A stretch of 64,000 nt of DNA from Streptomyces sp. NBC_00162 (GTDB taxonomy: Bacteria > Actinomycetota > Actinomycetes > Streptomycetales > Streptomycetaceae), in contig NZ_CP102509.1 of the NCBI RefSeq assembly GCF_024611995.1, positions 6,324,001 through 6,388,000 on the forward strand, written 5' to 3'. Position numbers and translations under genes: made by a program. The notes beneath the pieces are model-generated. The model made no database searches and was not told the DNA's origin. It saw only the letters and a list, made by a program, of their open reading frames with translations. Each line of letters opens with the position of its first letter. Position 1 is the first letter of the stretch. Below, piece by piece: positions 17,775 through 26,663 of the stretch.

Positions 17775-17871
17775 GGTGCAGCAGATACCCCTCCCCGGCC
17801 GTCAGGACGTGAGTTCGGCCATCATCGACCGGAAGGAGTGCACCGCGTACCGAAGTTGACGGATTGCGGTC

Positions 17872-18528
17872 CTACCAGCCGCGTTCGCGCCACTCGGCCA
17901 GGTGCGGGCGCTCGGCGCCCAGCGTGGTGTCGTTGCCGTGCCCCGGGTAGACCCAGGCCTCGTCCGGCAGCTGCTCGAAGAGCTTGTGCTGCACATCGTC
18001 GATCAGCGTCTCGAAGGCCTTCGGGTCGCCCCACGTGTTCCCGACGCCGCCCGGGAAGAGGCAGTCCCCGGTGAAGACGTGCGGGTGGCCGTGCGGGTCG
18101 TCGTAGACGAGGGCGATCGAGCCGGGGGTGTGCCCGACCAGGTGGCGCGCGGTGAGCTCGACCCGCCCGACGCGGACGGTGTCCCCGTCCGCCACCGGGA
18201 CGTCGGTGGCCACCGGGATGCCCTCGACGTCGTAGGTGCCCGCGTACGTGGTCGCCCCCGTCGCCTCGACCACGGCCTGGAGCGCGCCCCAGTGGTCGCC
18301 GTGGCGGTGGGTGGTGACGACGGACGCGATGCCGTCGTCCCCGATCAGGCTCAGCAGCGTGTCCGCCTCCGCGGCCGCGTCGATCAGCAGCTGCTCGCCG
18401 GTGGCCCGGCAGCGCAGCAGGTATGCGTTGTTGTTCATCGGGCCCACCGCGACCTTGGAAATCATCAGGTCCGCGAGTTCGTGCACGTCGGCCGGACCGC
18501 CGACCTTCACCGCTCCGCTGTACGTCAT
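17872..18528 (-). CDS. MBL-fold hydrolase (glyoxalase II-like)
   Basis: 218 residues of the metallo-beta-lactamase fold. Metal motifs: THRHGDHWGAL (HxHxDH), HLVGHTPGSIALV (third His), FTGDCLFPGGVG (bridging Asp) and VYPGHGNDT (last His). A two-metal hydrolase of the hydroxyacylglutathione-hydrolase class; in an actinomycete the thiol is likely mycothiol, an idea helped by the mycothiol-type enzyme gene next door, but the substrate is not shown. The start ATG has TAGGAT six bases upstream. Confidence 0.88.
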   Translation of the reverse strand: MTYSGAVKVGGPADVHELADLMISKVAVGPMNNNAYLLRCRATGEQLLIDAAAEADTLLSLIGDDGIASVVTTHRHGDHWGALQAVVEATGATTYAGTYDVEGIPVATDVPVADGDTVRVGRVELTARHLVGHTPGSIALVYDDPHGHPHVFTGDCLFPGGVGNTWGDPKAFETLIDDVQHKLFEQLPDEAWVYPGHGNDTTLGAERPHLAEWRERGW

Positions 18529-18534
18529 TCTTTG

Positions 18535-18540
18535 ATCCTA
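18535..18540 (-). promoter_or_regulatory. Probable -10 box of the MBL hydrolase gene (leaderless)
   Basis: Reads TAGGAT on the minus strand, six bases before the ATG at 18528. Confidence 0.5.
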
Positions 18541-18569
18541 GAGGCGTTCGATCCCGGAGGTGCGGGTTC

Positions 18570-19262
18570 CTAGAGCGGGGGGAGTTCGGGCAGGCCGTCG
18601 CCGGCCGTGACGGCCAGATGGGCGCCCCGGAGACCGCGTCCGGCCAGCCAGCCGAGCAGTTCGTCCTTGGGGCCCTCGAGGACCACGGGGGTGCCCTCCG
18701 TGCCGCCGGTGTGCCAGACCTCGCCGGGCACGGCCCGCAGCGTGACCGGCGGCACCTCCGGACGTCCGGACCAGCGGTCGGCGAGGAAGGTGATCTCGCG
18801 ATCGGTGAACTCCTCCGGAAGATCGGAGAGCTCGTAGCCGATGTTGAGGTCCACGTGGTGCAGGTCCACCTCGACCCATCGGCGGAAGGGCACGTTCGAG
18901 GCGAGGTCCGTCACGCCGTTGCGCAGCTCGACGGTGCGGGACCAGTCCTGGTCGCGCTCGGAGGTGGCGAGGAAGCGGGCCCAGGAATCACGGAGGTCCG
19001 TCAGGTGTTCTTCCAGGGGCCGGCCGGCGTCCCGCTCGATGTCCGCGTCGCGCGCAGTGGCGCTCTCGTACATCGGGCGCCCCTCGAAGACGTTGACGAG
19101 GGCGTCGGCGTTGCGCGCGAGGTGGGCCAGGATGTGGCCGCGGCTCCAGCCGGGGAGGTGTGACTCCTCGGCGAGGGCGGCGTTGTCCAGCTTCGCGACC
19201 GCGGTCAGCAGTCGGTCCGTCGCTTCACGTACAGATCGCAGGTCGTGCACATGATCAGTCAT
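18570..19262 (-). CDS. Maleylpyruvate isomerase family, mycothiol-dependent enzyme
   Basis: 230 residues. N-terminal DinB-like four-helix domain with the metal motif region HLPGWSRGHILAHLARNADA and later WVEVDLHHVDLNIGYELSDL, which gives the expected His-Glu-His pattern of mycothiol-dependent maleylpyruvate isomerases. The C-terminal alpha/beta domain is EVPPVTLRAVPGEVWHTGG. The reaction in this organism is unknown; relatives range from maleylpyruvate isomerase to mycothiol S-transferases used in detoxification. The ATG at 19262 has TAGGCT seven bases upstream; the longer frame to 19430 runs into the uvrA promoter region and is rejected. Confidence 0.85.
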   Translation of the reverse strand: MTDHVHDLRSVREATDRLLTAVAKLDNAALAEESHLPGWSRGHILAHLARNADALVNVFEGRPMYESATARDADIERDAGRPLEEHLTDLRDSWARFLATSERDQDWSRTVELRNGVTDLASNVPFRRWVEVDLHHVDLNIGYELSDLPEEFTDREITFLADRWSGRPEVPPVTLRAVPGEVWHTGGTEGTPVVLEGPKDELLGWLAGRGLRGAHLAVTAGDGLPELPPL

Positions 19263-19269
19263 GAAGGCG

Positions 19270-19275
19270 AGCCTA
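19270..19275 (-). promoter_or_regulatory. Probable -10 box, leaderless mycothiol-enzyme gene
   Basis: Reads TAGGCT on the minus strand, seven bases before the ATG at 19262. Confidence 0.5.
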
Positions 19276-19447
19276 GTGCTCCCCGACCCCCGGCCACACG
19301 ATCGGGTGAAGCGGTCTGCGGAGTGCCGTAAATCGAATGTGCGTGCTATACGCTCGAAGTCAGACTCCACCTCCACCGCAGTGGCGCCCCCCATACCCTG
19401 GGACGGGGGCCCGTGCCCCCCATCTCTCAAGAAAGGTGCGGACCGGC

Positions 19448-22426
19448 GTGACCGACCGTCTCATCGTTCGTGGCGCTCGCGAGCACAACCTCAAGAACGT
19501 CTCGCTCGACCTGCCCCGCGACTCACTCATCGTCTTCACCGGACTCTCCGGTTCGGGCAAGTCCTCCCTGGCCTTCGACACGATCTTCGCCGAGGGTCAG
19601 CGCCGCTACGTCGAGTCGCTCTCGTCGTACGCCCGCCAGTTCCTCGGGCAGATGGACAAGCCCGACGTCGACTTCATCGAGGGGCTCTCGCCGGCCGTCT
19701 CGATCGACCAGAAGTCGACCTCGCGCAACCCGCGCTCGACCGTGGGCACCATCACCGAGGTCTACGACTACCTCCGCCTCCTCTTCGCCCGCATCGGCAA
19801 GCCGCACTGCCCCGAATGCAGCCGCCCCATCTCGCGCCAGTCGCCGCAGGCGATCGTCGACAAGGTGCTCGCGCTCCCCGAGGGCAGCCGCTTCCAGGTG
19901 CTCTCGCCGCTGGTGCGCGAGCGCAAGGGCGAGTTCGTCGACCTCTTCTCCGACCTCCAGACCAAGGGCTACAGCCGGGCGCGGGTGGACGGGGAGACCA
20001 TCCAGCTCTCCGAGCCGCCCACCCTGAAGAAGCAGGAGAAGCACACCATCGAGGTGGTCATCGACCGCCTCACCGTCAAGGACAGCGCCAAGCGACGGCT
20101 CACCGACTCGGTGGAGACCGCGCTGGGCCTCTCCGGCGGCATGGTCATCCTGGACTTCGTCGACCTCGCCGAGGACGACCCCGAGCGTGAGCGGATGTAC
20201 TCCGAGCACCTCTACTGCCCGTACGACGACCTCTCCTTCGAGGAGCTGGAGCCGCGCTCCTTCTCCTTCAACTCGCCCTTCGGCGCCTGCCCCGAGTGCA
20301 CGGGCATCGGCACGCGCATGGAGGTGGACCCGGAGCTGATCGTTCCGGACGAGGAGAAGTCGCTGGACGAGGGCGCGGTCTCGCCGTGGTCGCTCGGTCA
20401 CACCAAGGACTACTTCCAGCGGCTGGTCGGCGCGCTCGCCGGGGAGCTGGGCTTCCGGACCGACATCCCGTGGGCCGGGCTGCCGGTGCGCGCGAAGAAG
20501 GCCCTGCTCCACGGGCACAAGACGCAGATCGAGGTCCGCTACCGCAACCGGTACGGGCGGGAGCGCGCGTACACCACGGCCTTCGAGGGCGCCGTGCCCT
20601 TCGTCAAGCGGCGGCACTCCGAGTCCGAGAGCGACGCCAGCCGCGAACGCTTCGAGGGCTACATGCGCGAGGTGCCCTGCCCGACCTGTGAGGGCACCCG
20701 CCTCAAGCCGATCGTGCTCGCGGTGACGGTGATGGAGAAGTCCATCGCCGAGGTCGCCGCCATGTCGATCAGCGAGTGCGCGGACTTCCTCGGGAGGATG
20801 CGGCTCGACGCCCGCGACAAGAAGATCGCCGAGCGGGTCCTCAAGGAGGTCAACGAGCGGCTCCGCTTCCTCGTCGACGTCGGCCTGGACTACCTCTCGC
20901 TGAACCGCGCCGCCGGCACCCTGTCGGGCGGCGAGGCCCAGCGCATCCGCCTCGCCACGCAGATCGGCTCCGGCCTGGTCGGCGTGCTGTACGTACTGGA
21001 CGAGCCCTCCATCGGCCTGCACCAGCGGGACAACCACCGGCTGATCGAGACGCTGGTGCGGCTGCGGGACATGGGCAACACGCTGATCGTGGTCGAGCAC
21101 GACGAGGACACCATCAAGGTGGCCGACTGGGTCGTGGACATCGGCCCCGGCGCGGGCGAGCACGGCGGCAAGGTGGTGCACAGCGGTTCGCTCAAGGAGC
21201 TGCTGAAGAACCCCGAGTCGATGACCGGCCAGTATCTGTCGGGCAAGCGGTCCATCGCGATCCCGGACGTACGCCGCCCCGTGAACGGGGAGCGGAAGCT
21301 GACCGTCCACGGCGCCAAGGAGAACAACCTCCAGGACATCGACGTCGCCTTCCCGCTGGGCGTGCTCACGGCCGTGACCGGTGTGTCGGGTTCCGGCAAG
21401 TCCACGCTGGTCAACGACATCCTCTACACGCACCTGGCGCGCGAGCTGAACGGCGCCCGCTCGGTGCCGGGCCGGCACACGCGGGTGGACGGGGACGACC
21501 TCGTCGACAAGGTCGTGCACGTCGACCAGTCGCCGATCGGCCGGACGCCGAGGTCGAACCCGGCCACGTACACCGGTGTCTTCGACCACGTGCGCAAGCT
21601 GTTCGCGGAGACCATGGAGGCGAAGGTGCGCGGCTACCTGCCGGGCCGCTTCTCCTTCAACGTGAAGGGCGGCCGGTGCGAGAACTGCTCCGGCGACGGC
21701 ACGATCAAGATCGAGATGAACTTCCTGCCGGACGTCTACGTCCCGTGCGAGGTCTGCCACGGCGACCGGTACAACCGGGAGACGCTGGAGGTCCACTACA
21801 AGGGCAAGTCCATCGCGGAAGTCCTCAACATGCCGATCGAGGAGGCGCTGGACTTCTTCGAGGCGGTGCCGACGATCTCGCGGCACCTGCGGACGCTGAA
21901 CGAGGTGGGGCTGGGGTACGTCCGGCTCGGCCAGTCGGCGCCGACCCTGTCGGGCGGTGAGGCGCAGCGCGTGAAGCTGGCTTCGGAGCTGCAGAAGCGG
22001 TCGACGGGGCGGACGGTGTACGTGCTGGACGAGCCGACGACGGGTCTGCACTTCGAGGACATCTCGAAGCTGATCAAGGTGCTGTCGGGGCTGGTGGACA
22101 AGGGGAACTCGGTGATCGTCATCGAGCACAACCTGGACGTCATCAAGACCGCGGACTGGGTCATCGACATGGGCCCGGAGGGCGGCTACGGCGGCGGTCT
22201 GGTGGTGGCCGAGGGCACCCCGGAGCAGGTCGCGTCGGTGGGCGCGAGCCACACGGGCAAGTTCCTGCGGGACATCCTGGGGGCGGACCGGGTCTCCGAC
22301 GCCGAGTCGCCTCCGGCGCGGGTTGCCGTGAAGAAGGCCGCCGCAAAGAAGGTCGTTGCCAAGAAGGCAGTTGCCAAGAAGGCCGCCCCGGCGAAGAAGA
22401 CGGCGGCGCGGGCCCGCAAGTCCTAG
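19448..22426 (+). CDS. uvrA: Excinuclease ABC subunit A
   Basis: 992 residues; the damage-sensing ABC-type dimer of nucleotide excision repair. Two ATPase halves are visible: Walker A GLSGSGKS at 32-39 and GVSGSGKS at 645-652, with signature [12 protein letters not shown] and [12 protein letters not shown]. Zinc modules are visible as [15 protein letters not shown] and CENCSGDG with CEVCHG. The GTG start follows GAAAGGTG. The last 35 residues form a Lys/Ala tail ([20 protein letters not shown] and more), unlike the short E. coli end. A TATACG box about 95 bases upstream (19348-19353) may be its promoter. No LexA-type palindrome is visible upstream. Confidence 0.97.
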   Translation: MTDRLIVRGAREHNLKNVSLDLPRDSLIVFTGLSGSGKSSLAFDTIFAEGQRRYVESLSSYARQFLGQMDKPDVDFIEGLSPAVSIDQKSTSRNPRSTVGTITEVYDYLRLLFARIGKPHCPECSRPISRQSPQAIVDKVLALPEGSRFQVLSPLVRERKGEFVDLFSDLQTKGYSRARVDGETIQLSEPPTLKKQEKHTIEVVIDRLTVKDSAKRRLTDSVETALGLSGGMVILDFVDLAEDDPERERMYSEHLYCPYDDLSFEELEPRSFSFNSPFGACPECTGIGTRMEVDPELIVPDEEKSLDEGAVSPWSLGHTKDYFQRLVGALAGELGFRTDIPWAGLPVRAKKALLHGHKTQIEVRYRNRYGRERAYTTAFEGAVPFVKRRHSESESDASRERFEGYMREVPCPTCEGTRLKPIVLAVTVMEKSIAEVAAMSISECADFLGRMRLDARDKKIAERVLKEVNERLRFLVDVGLDYLSLNRAAGTLSGGEAQRIRLATQIGSGLVGVLYVLDEPSIGLHQRDNHRLIETLVRLRDMGNTLIVVEHDEDTIKVADWVVDIGPGAGEHGGKVVHSGSLKELLKNPESMTGQYLSGKRSIAIPDVRRPVNGERKLTVHGAKENNLQDIDVAFPLGVLTAVTGVSGSGKSTLVNDILYTHLARELNGARSVPGRHTRVDGDDLVDKVVHVDQSPIGRTPRSNPATYTGVFDHVRKLFAETMEAKVRGYLPGRFSFNVKGGRCENCSGDGTIKIEMNFLPDVYVPCEVCHGDRYNRETLEVHYKGKSIAEVLNMPIEEALDFFEAVPTISRHLRTLNEVGLGYVRLGQSAPTLSGGEAQRVKLASELQKRSTGRTVYVLDEPTTGLHFEDISKLIKVLSGLVDKGNSVIVIEHNLDVIKTADWVIDMGPEGGYGGGLVVAEGTPEQVASVGASHTGKFLRDILGADRVSDAESPPARVAVKKAAAKKVVAKKAVAKKAAPAKKTAARARKS

Positions 22427-22460
22427 TCGCCGAGCCGAGCTGAGCCGAGCTGAGCTTGAG

Positions 22461-22500
22461 CGGCGAAGGGGTCCGGCCTGGCGGCCGGGCCCCTTCGCCG
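22461..22500 (+). terminator. Terminator after uvrA
   Basis: Long stem, cggcgaaggggtccggc against gccgggccccttcgccg, one wobble pair, about six-base loop. It is preceded by two copies of the 10-mer gagccgagct at 22433-22452. Confidence 0.75.
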
Positions 22501-22546
22501 TCTGCGGCGCCGTTGCCGGGCGGCGCGGGGCCCGGGGCGGAGCCGG

Positions 22547-23428
22547 CTATCCGGTGAGCTCCGCCGCGTACGGCGGCTCCGCGCCCGCCCGGGTGCAGGT
22601 CAGGGCCGCCGCGTGCGCGGCGTAGCCCAGTACGTCCGGCCAGTCGACAGGGCCGTCCTGCGCACCCGAAAGCCGGTGCAGCAGAGCGGCGTTGACGGTG
22701 TCGCCCGCCCCGATCGTGTCCGCCACGGCGACCGCGCGGGCCGCCACCGAGTGCTCCGCGCCCTCGCGGGTCCACACTGTCAGCCCCGCCGCGCCCCGGG
22801 TCAGCACCACCGCCGACGGACCCGCCGCAAGCCAGTCGCCGACCCGGCCGCCCAGCCAGGCCGCGTCCTCCTCCGACAGCTTGAGGACGGAGGCGTACGG
22901 CAGCAGCCGCGTCAGGAACCGGGCGCGGTAGGCAGCCGGGTCGGCGATCAGCGCCGGCCGGATGTTGGGGTCCAGCAGGGTCAGCAGCCCGCGCCGCGAC
23001 TCCCGGCGCAGCAGTGCCTCGTACGCGCTCGCGCCCGGCTCCAGGACCAGCGAGCAGGTGCCGAGCGCGAGGGCCCTTACGGAATCGGGGAGGGCGGGCG
23101 GCAGGGTGAACAGGCGGTCCGCCGTGCCCTCGACGTAGAAGCCGTACGAGGCCGAGCCGTCCGGGGCCAGCGAGGGCACGGCGAGCGTGGTCGGCTCCGG
23201 CCCGCGCTGCACCAGCGACAGGTCCACCCCGGCCGCACGGAGCCCGGCCAGCAGGCTCTCGCCGAAGCCGTCCGCCGAGACCCGCGAGCAGAAGGCCACC
23301 TCGGCGCCGAGGCGCCCGAGCGCGAGCGCGGTGTTGTACGGTCCACCGCCCGGCCGGGGCAGCAGCGCGCCCGGCGGCCGCGCGACGGGCACCAGGTCGA
23401 TGAGGGCTTCTCCGCCGACGACGATCAC
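22547..23428 (-). CDS. PfkB-family sugar kinase (fructokinase-like)
   Basis: 293 residues. VIVVGGEALIDLVPV and RPGGGPYNTALALGRLGAEV match the sugar-binding start and signature 1 of PfkB kinases, and VAVADTIGAGDTVNAALLHR is signature 2 with the catalytic Asp. GGEALIDLVP is typical of fructokinases and 2-keto-3-deoxygluconate kinases, but the sugar cannot be fixed. It is distinct from psuK: different N-terminal strand and no glycosidase partner. The GTG start has TAGCTT seven bases upstream, implying a leaderless message. It is divergent from the Rieske gene, 75 bases apart. Confidence 0.82.
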   Translation of the reverse strand: MIVVGGEALIDLVPVARPPGALLPRPGGGPYNTALALGRLGAEVAFCSRVSADGFGESLLAGLRAAGVDLSLVQRGPEPTTLAVPSLAPDGSASYGFYVEGTADRLFTLPPALPDSVRALALGTCSLVLEPGASAYEALLRRESRRGLLTLLDPNIRPALIADPAAYRARFLTRLLPYASVLKLSEEDAAWLGGRVGDWLAAGPSAVVLTRGAAGLTVWTREGAEHSVAARAVAVADTIGAGDTVNAALLHRLSGAQDGPVDWPDVLGYAAHAAALTCTRAGAEPPYAAELTG

Positions 23429-23435
23429 GCGGGGG

Positions 23436-23441
23436 AAGCTA
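23436..23441 (-). promoter_or_regulatory. Probable -10 box of the sugar kinase gene
   Basis: Reads TAGCTT on the minus strand, seven bases before the GTG at 23428. Confidence 0.45.
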
Positions 23442-23503
23442 CCCCATCGGACGGCGGTATCGTCGGGTGCACCGTGCCCCGCCCGTCCCACCAGGAGAGT
23501 TCC

Positions 23504-23935
23504 ATGCCCGCGTCGCCGTCCCCCGCCCGCCGTACCGTTCTCAGGGGCGCGGCCGCGCTCGCCGGGGCAGCCGGCGCCGGAGCGGCTCTCGCGGCCTGCT
23601 CGACCGAGACCAACAGCGGCGGGAACACCCCCGCGACGCCCACCGCCCCGGTGGAGCTGGGGGCAGCGGCCGAGGTCCCGGTGGGCGGGGCGAAGCTCTA
23701 CCGCGAGCAGAAGCTGATCGTCAGCTGCCCGGCGGCGGGCGAGTACAAGGCGTTCAGCGCCCAGTGCACGCACGCCGGCTGCGTACTGGACAAGATCGTC
23801 GAGGGTGAGGGCACCTGTCCCTGCCACGGCAGCCGCTTCGACGCGGCGACCGGCAAGGTGCTGCGCGGCCCGGCCACCGACCCGCTGCCCGCCGTCCCCG
23901 TCAAGGCGGAGAACGGCAAGCTCGTCGCGGGCTGA
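23504..23935 (+). CDS. Tat-exported Rieske [2Fe-2S] lipoprotein
   Basis: 143 residues. The N-terminus has a twin-arginine signal (ARRTVLRGAAALAG, Arg9-Arg10) ending in a lipobox LAAC with Cys32, so the protein should be folded and loaded with its cluster in the cytoplasm, exported by Tat and anchored by lipid. The Rieske ligands are Cys88-x-His90 and Cys105-xx-His108 (QCTHAGC and CPCHGS), and Cys93/Cys107 are placed for the usual disulfide. AGGAGA precedes the ATG. It stands alone, without cytochrome b or c genes, so it is not the bc1 subunit. Redox partner unknown. Confidence 0.9.
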   Translation: MPASPSPARRTVLRGAAALAGAAGAGAALAACSTETNSGGNTPATPTAPVELGAAAEVPVGGAKLYREQKLIVSCPAAGEYKAFSAQCTHAGCVLDKIVEGEGTCPCHGSRFDAATGKVLRGPATDPLPAVPVKAENGKLVAG

Positions 23936-23948
23936 CCCGCGAAGGCGA

Positions 23949-24899
23949 TCAGTCCCAGTCCCAGGCGATCCCGAGGATCCCGCGCCGCACCGACTGCTCC
24001 ACCAGGTGCACCGCCCGGTGCCGGCCGCTCGGAGTGAGGTCCGCGAGGCCGGTGCGCGGGGCCTGCGGCCCGCTGCGGGCGAAGCGGCGGCAGCGCACCG
24101 GCAGGGCCGCCTCGTCGAAGCAGACCTGGAGCATGTACTGGCCGCCCGCGTAGCTGAACCCGCGCACGTACTCGCCGCTGCGCGCGCCCGTGCCGTCCTC
24201 GATGCCGTAGCCGAAGACGTACGTGTCCCCGCGGCGCAGCCGGGCGTCGAAGAGCAGCTCCGCGACCACCACCCCGGCCTCCCGGTGGCGCCGGATCCGC
24301 CCGGTGCGGCAGTTCTCGTACGCAGTCACCTCGATCCGGGACGTGTCGCAGCCCGGATCCCCGTGATGGATGGCGAGGTAGCGGTCGACGCCGTCGCGGT
24401 GGGCGCGCACTATCTGCTGCGACTCGCGGGTCCGCATCTCGCCCCCCGGCCCGATCCGGACCCGCTCGTGGTGGCCCAGCGAGTGCAGTCCGCCGTCGGG
24501 CGGGAGCTCCATCCCGTCCAGCAGCTGCTCCACCGCGGCGCCCACGCTCACCAGGGCCCGGTAGGGGCGGGCGGCCGGCCGGGCGGGTCCGCGGCCGGAT
24601 TCCGGGGTGCCCAGCAGCCGGACGAGGGCGCCGTCCGGGAGCTCCAGGATCTGCTCCAGGGCGGTGACGGCCCGCAGGGACTCCGCGTGCCGGGGCCGCC
24701 GGGCGCCCTGCTGCCAGTAACTGAGGCTGGTGACGCCGACCTTGATGCCGCGTGCCGCGAGCCGGTGCTGCACCCGGTGGAGGGGCAGTCCGCGCGCGGC
24801 GAGGGCGGCGCGCAGGGCCAGGTGGAAGGGGCCGCCGCGCAGCAGCTGTCTGAGTTCTGCCGTGCCGGCCGTGTCTGCGGTGTCGCCGGTCGGCCGCAT
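23949..24899 (-). CDS. XRE-like helix-turn-helix regulator with large C-terminal domain
   Basis: 316 residues. The N-terminal part (LHRVQHRLAARGIKVGVTSL, SYWQQGARRPRHAESLRAVT) reads as an XRE-type helix-turn-helix in which the recognition helix lies around TSLSYWQQGARRP. The remaining 200 residues are beta-rich (RIEVTAYENCRTGRIRRHRE, YVFGYGIEDGTG, GGQYMLQVCFDEAALPVRCR), a possible ligand-binding domain I do not recognise. The ATG follows GAGGAG. It diverges from a secreted cysteine peptidase gene; the shared 228-base spacer holds GTTCAC repeats that could be its operators. Regulation of the peptidase is an inference. Confidence 0.75.
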   Translation of the reverse strand: MRPTGDTADTAGTAELRQLLRGGPFHLALRAALAARGLPLHRVQHRLAARGIKVGVTSLSYWQQGARRPRHAESLRAVTALEQILELPDGALVRLLGTPESGRGPARPAARPYRALVSVGAAVEQLLDGMELPPDGGLHSLGHHERVRIGPGGEMRTRESQQIVRAHRDGVDRYLAIHHGDPGCDTSRIEVTAYENCRTGRIRRHREAGVVVAELLFDARLRRGDTYVFGYGIEDGTGARSGEYVRGFSYAGGQYMLQVCFDEAALPVRCRRFARSGPQAPRTGLADLTPSGRHRAVHLVEQSVRRGILGIAWDWD

Positions 24900-24911
24900 G
24901 GCGACTCCTCT

Positions 24912-25015
24912 GTGAACGTTCACTCGCGTCGGCGCGGGGGATGGCGCGGTGGCTCCGGGGGACCAGGTGACACGGCAGCAACCGTTCACACCGCAGCCCC
25001 ACCGTTCACACCGCA
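24912..25015. promoter_or_regulatory. GTTCAC repeat cluster (operator candidates)
   Basis: Two identical 15-mers accgttcacaccgca lie at 24981-24995 and 25001-25015, exactly 20 bases apart (two helical turns). A perfect palindrome tgaacgttca at 24913-24922, just upstream of the regulator start, contains the same GTTCAC half-site in both directions. This suggests one protein binding several sites, plausibly the neighbouring regulator. Confidence 0.6.
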
Positions 25016-25127
25016 ATATCACCGCGTATTGAAGCGTGTTGACCTGATCGCGACAACACCACGATGCTCCTGCACAGCGTCCGGACGCGCTCCTCCACCC
25101 CCACATCCCCACTTCGGGAGGAACGCG

Positions 25128-25724
25128 ATGCGCCACCGAAACCGGCGGCTTTCCCTCGCCGCCTTCGTCTCCGCCCTGCTCCTCGCCCTGCCCCTCAGTG
25201 CCGGCACCGCCACCGCCGCCGATGCCGGCACCGAGTCCGCCCTTGCGTACAAGCGCCTGAACATCACCATGCAGGCCCAGCAGAAGACCAACTGGTGCTG
25301 GGCCGCCGGCGGCAACACCATCGCCACCTGGTTCGGCCGCGACTACAGCCAGAACCAGTTCTGCAACGCCGCCTTCAACCGCCAGCAGGGCTCCGACTGC
25401 CCGAACAATCAGGCCACCCTCGGCAACGTCCAGACCGGCCTGCGCTGGGCGGGCATCAGCTCCGGCTCGTACGTGAACGGCTGGCTCCAGTACTCCACCG
25501 TCCAGACCGAGATCAACGCCAACCGCCCGATCGAGACCCGGATCCAGTGGTCCAACGGCGGCGGCCACATGCACGTCATCTACGGCTACGACACCGCCAG
25601 CAGCTGGGTCTACTGGGGCGACCCGTGGCCCTCCAGCGACCGCTACAACTGGGCCTCGCACGCCTGGTACGTGGACAACAGCACCTTCTCCTGGACCCAC
25701 TCCCTCTACCGGATCGGGGCGTGA
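25128..25724 (+). CDS. Secreted papain-like cysteine peptidase (C70/C39-like)
   Basis: 198 residues with a clear signal peptide (RRLSLAAFVSALLLALPLSA, cleavage near TATAADA). The mature part has the papain-like triad layout of the AvrRpt2/C70-type family: Cys57 in QQKTNWCWAAGGNTIATWFG, His147 or His149 in GGGHMHVIYGYD, and Asp165 in YWGDPWP. Two further cysteines (QFCN and SDCPNN) may form a disulfide outside the cell. A strong GGGAGGAAC ribosome site precedes the ATG. The stop overlaps or nearly touches the next gene, so the two are coupled. Substrate unknown. Confidence 0.82.
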   Translation: MRHRNRRLSLAAFVSALLLALPLSAGTATAADAGTESALAYKRLNITMQAQQKTNWCWAAGGNTIATWFGRDYSQNQFCNAAFNRQQGSDCPNNQATLGNVQTGLRWAGISSGSYVNGWLQYSTVQTEINANRPIETRIQWSNGGGHMHVIYGYDTASSWVYWGDPWPSSDRYNWASHAWYVDNSTFSWTHSLYRIGA

Positions 25725-25729
25725 CCGCC

Positions 25730-26512
25730 ATGACCCTGCGCGCCACCGTCGCCGCCGCGGTCCTCGCCGCCACCGCCCTCCTCGGCCTCGTCCCGCAGGC
25801 CGTCGCGGCCCCCGTGCCACAGCCCCAGGACGCCACGGCCGAGACCCGGGCCGCCGCAGCGCAGGCGGCCGCCGCCCCCGAGACCCTGGCCACGGTCTCC
25901 CGGTTCTTCGCCCGAGAGGGGAAGGTCTCGCTGACGGCCGCGCAGCCTCGAATACAGGGGGAGGCCGTCCCGGTGCACTACCTCTCCCCGGACTTCGTCG
26001 CGGGCAAGGCGGGCGCGCCGGTCGCCCGCCTGGAGTTCCTCGCCAGTGAGGCGGTCTCCTCCGACGGACAGCGGGCCGCGCTGTGGACCGCCCGGACGGA
26101 CGCCGGCTGGCAGGTCGTGAACATCGCCACCGGTGACGACGAATTCCGCTACGCGCAGCTGGGCGCCGCGAAGCTGCCCGGCGGGACGGTGTTCCGGGAG
26201 CCGCAGATCGACGCGTGGTACGTGGCCGAGGGGGGCAGGGTGCTGCCGCTGGACGAGGACGCGGAGCGGGCCGTCGGCGCCGGGGGCACCACGCTCGACG
26301 GGTACCGGGTGCGGGTGGCTGCCGCGTACGGGGACAAGCTGCCGGGCTCCTCGTACGCCCGGCGGGGTGTCGCGGGCGGCTTCGAGGACGGGCCCTCGGG
26401 GGCTTCCGGGGCGCCGGTGGCGCTCGGGGCCGGGGCCGCTGCCGGTGCCCTTGCTCTCGGGGCGCTCGGCGTCCTCGGCGTACGCCGGTTCCGCCGGGCC
26501 GCCGGGGCCTGA
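25730..26512 (+). CDS. Secreted, membrane-anchored protein of unknown function, coupled to the peptidase
   Basis: 260 residues. N-terminal signal peptide ([20 protein letters not shown]), an extracellular region with no domain I recognise ([37 protein letters not shown]), and a C-terminal membrane helix with a basic tail ([20 protein letters not shown]). There is no LPXTG or LAXTG. The start may also be the GTG at 25721, which overlaps the peptidase stop as GTGA and adds three residues. The tight coupling suggests that the protein is the partner, substrate or docking site of the peptidase; this is inference. Confidence 0.7.
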   Translation: MTLRATVAAAVLAATALLGLVPQAVAAPVPQPQDATAETRAAAAQAAAAPETLATVSRFFAREGKVSLTAAQPRIQGEAVPVHYLSPDFVAGKAGAPVARLEFLASEAVSSDGQRAALWTARTDAGWQVVNIATGDDEFRYAQLGAAKLPGGTVFREPQIDAWYVAEGGRVLPLDEDAERAVGAGGTTLDGYRVRVAAAYGDKLPGSSYARRGVAGGFEDGPSGASGAPVALGAGAAAGALALGALGVLGVRRFRRAAGA

Positions 26513-26522
26513 CCTCGCCCCC

Positions 26523-26595
26523 CCCGCAGGGCCCGGCTCCGCCAGGGCCGGGCCCTGCGGGTCCGCTGCTGGGGCTCCGCCCCCCAGCAGCGGAC
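26523..26595. terminator. Two back-to-back perfect hairpins
   Basis: Hairpin 1 pairs 26523-26537 with 26547-26561 (15 bp) and hairpin 2 pairs 26561-26574 with 26582-26595 (14 bp). They share one base. They end the peptidase operon and insulate uvrC. Confidence 0.85.
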
Positions 26596-26615
26596 CAAAC
26601 GCCGACGGGGCTGGA
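26596..26615 (+). repeat. Dispersed extragenic repeat, copy 1
   Basis: caaacgccgacggggctgga directly follows the twin terminator. An identical copy occurs at 41738-41757. Similar CGCCG-GGCTGG strings are common between genes in Streptomyces. Confidence 0.7.
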
Positions 26616-26650
26616 TCTGGCCGGGGCGGTTTGTTGTCAGACCGCGCAAG

Positions 26651-26656
26651 TAGGGT
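26651..26656 (+). promoter_or_regulatory. Probable -10 box of uvrC (leaderless)
   Basis: TAGGGT lies seven bases before the uvrC ATG. Confidence 0.5.
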
Positions 26657-26663
26657 GGTTGGC

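Noticed and set aside
19523..22252. 909-codon open frame antisense to uvrA
   Set aside because: Shadow of uvrA; composition is typical of antisense frames in GC-rich DNA.
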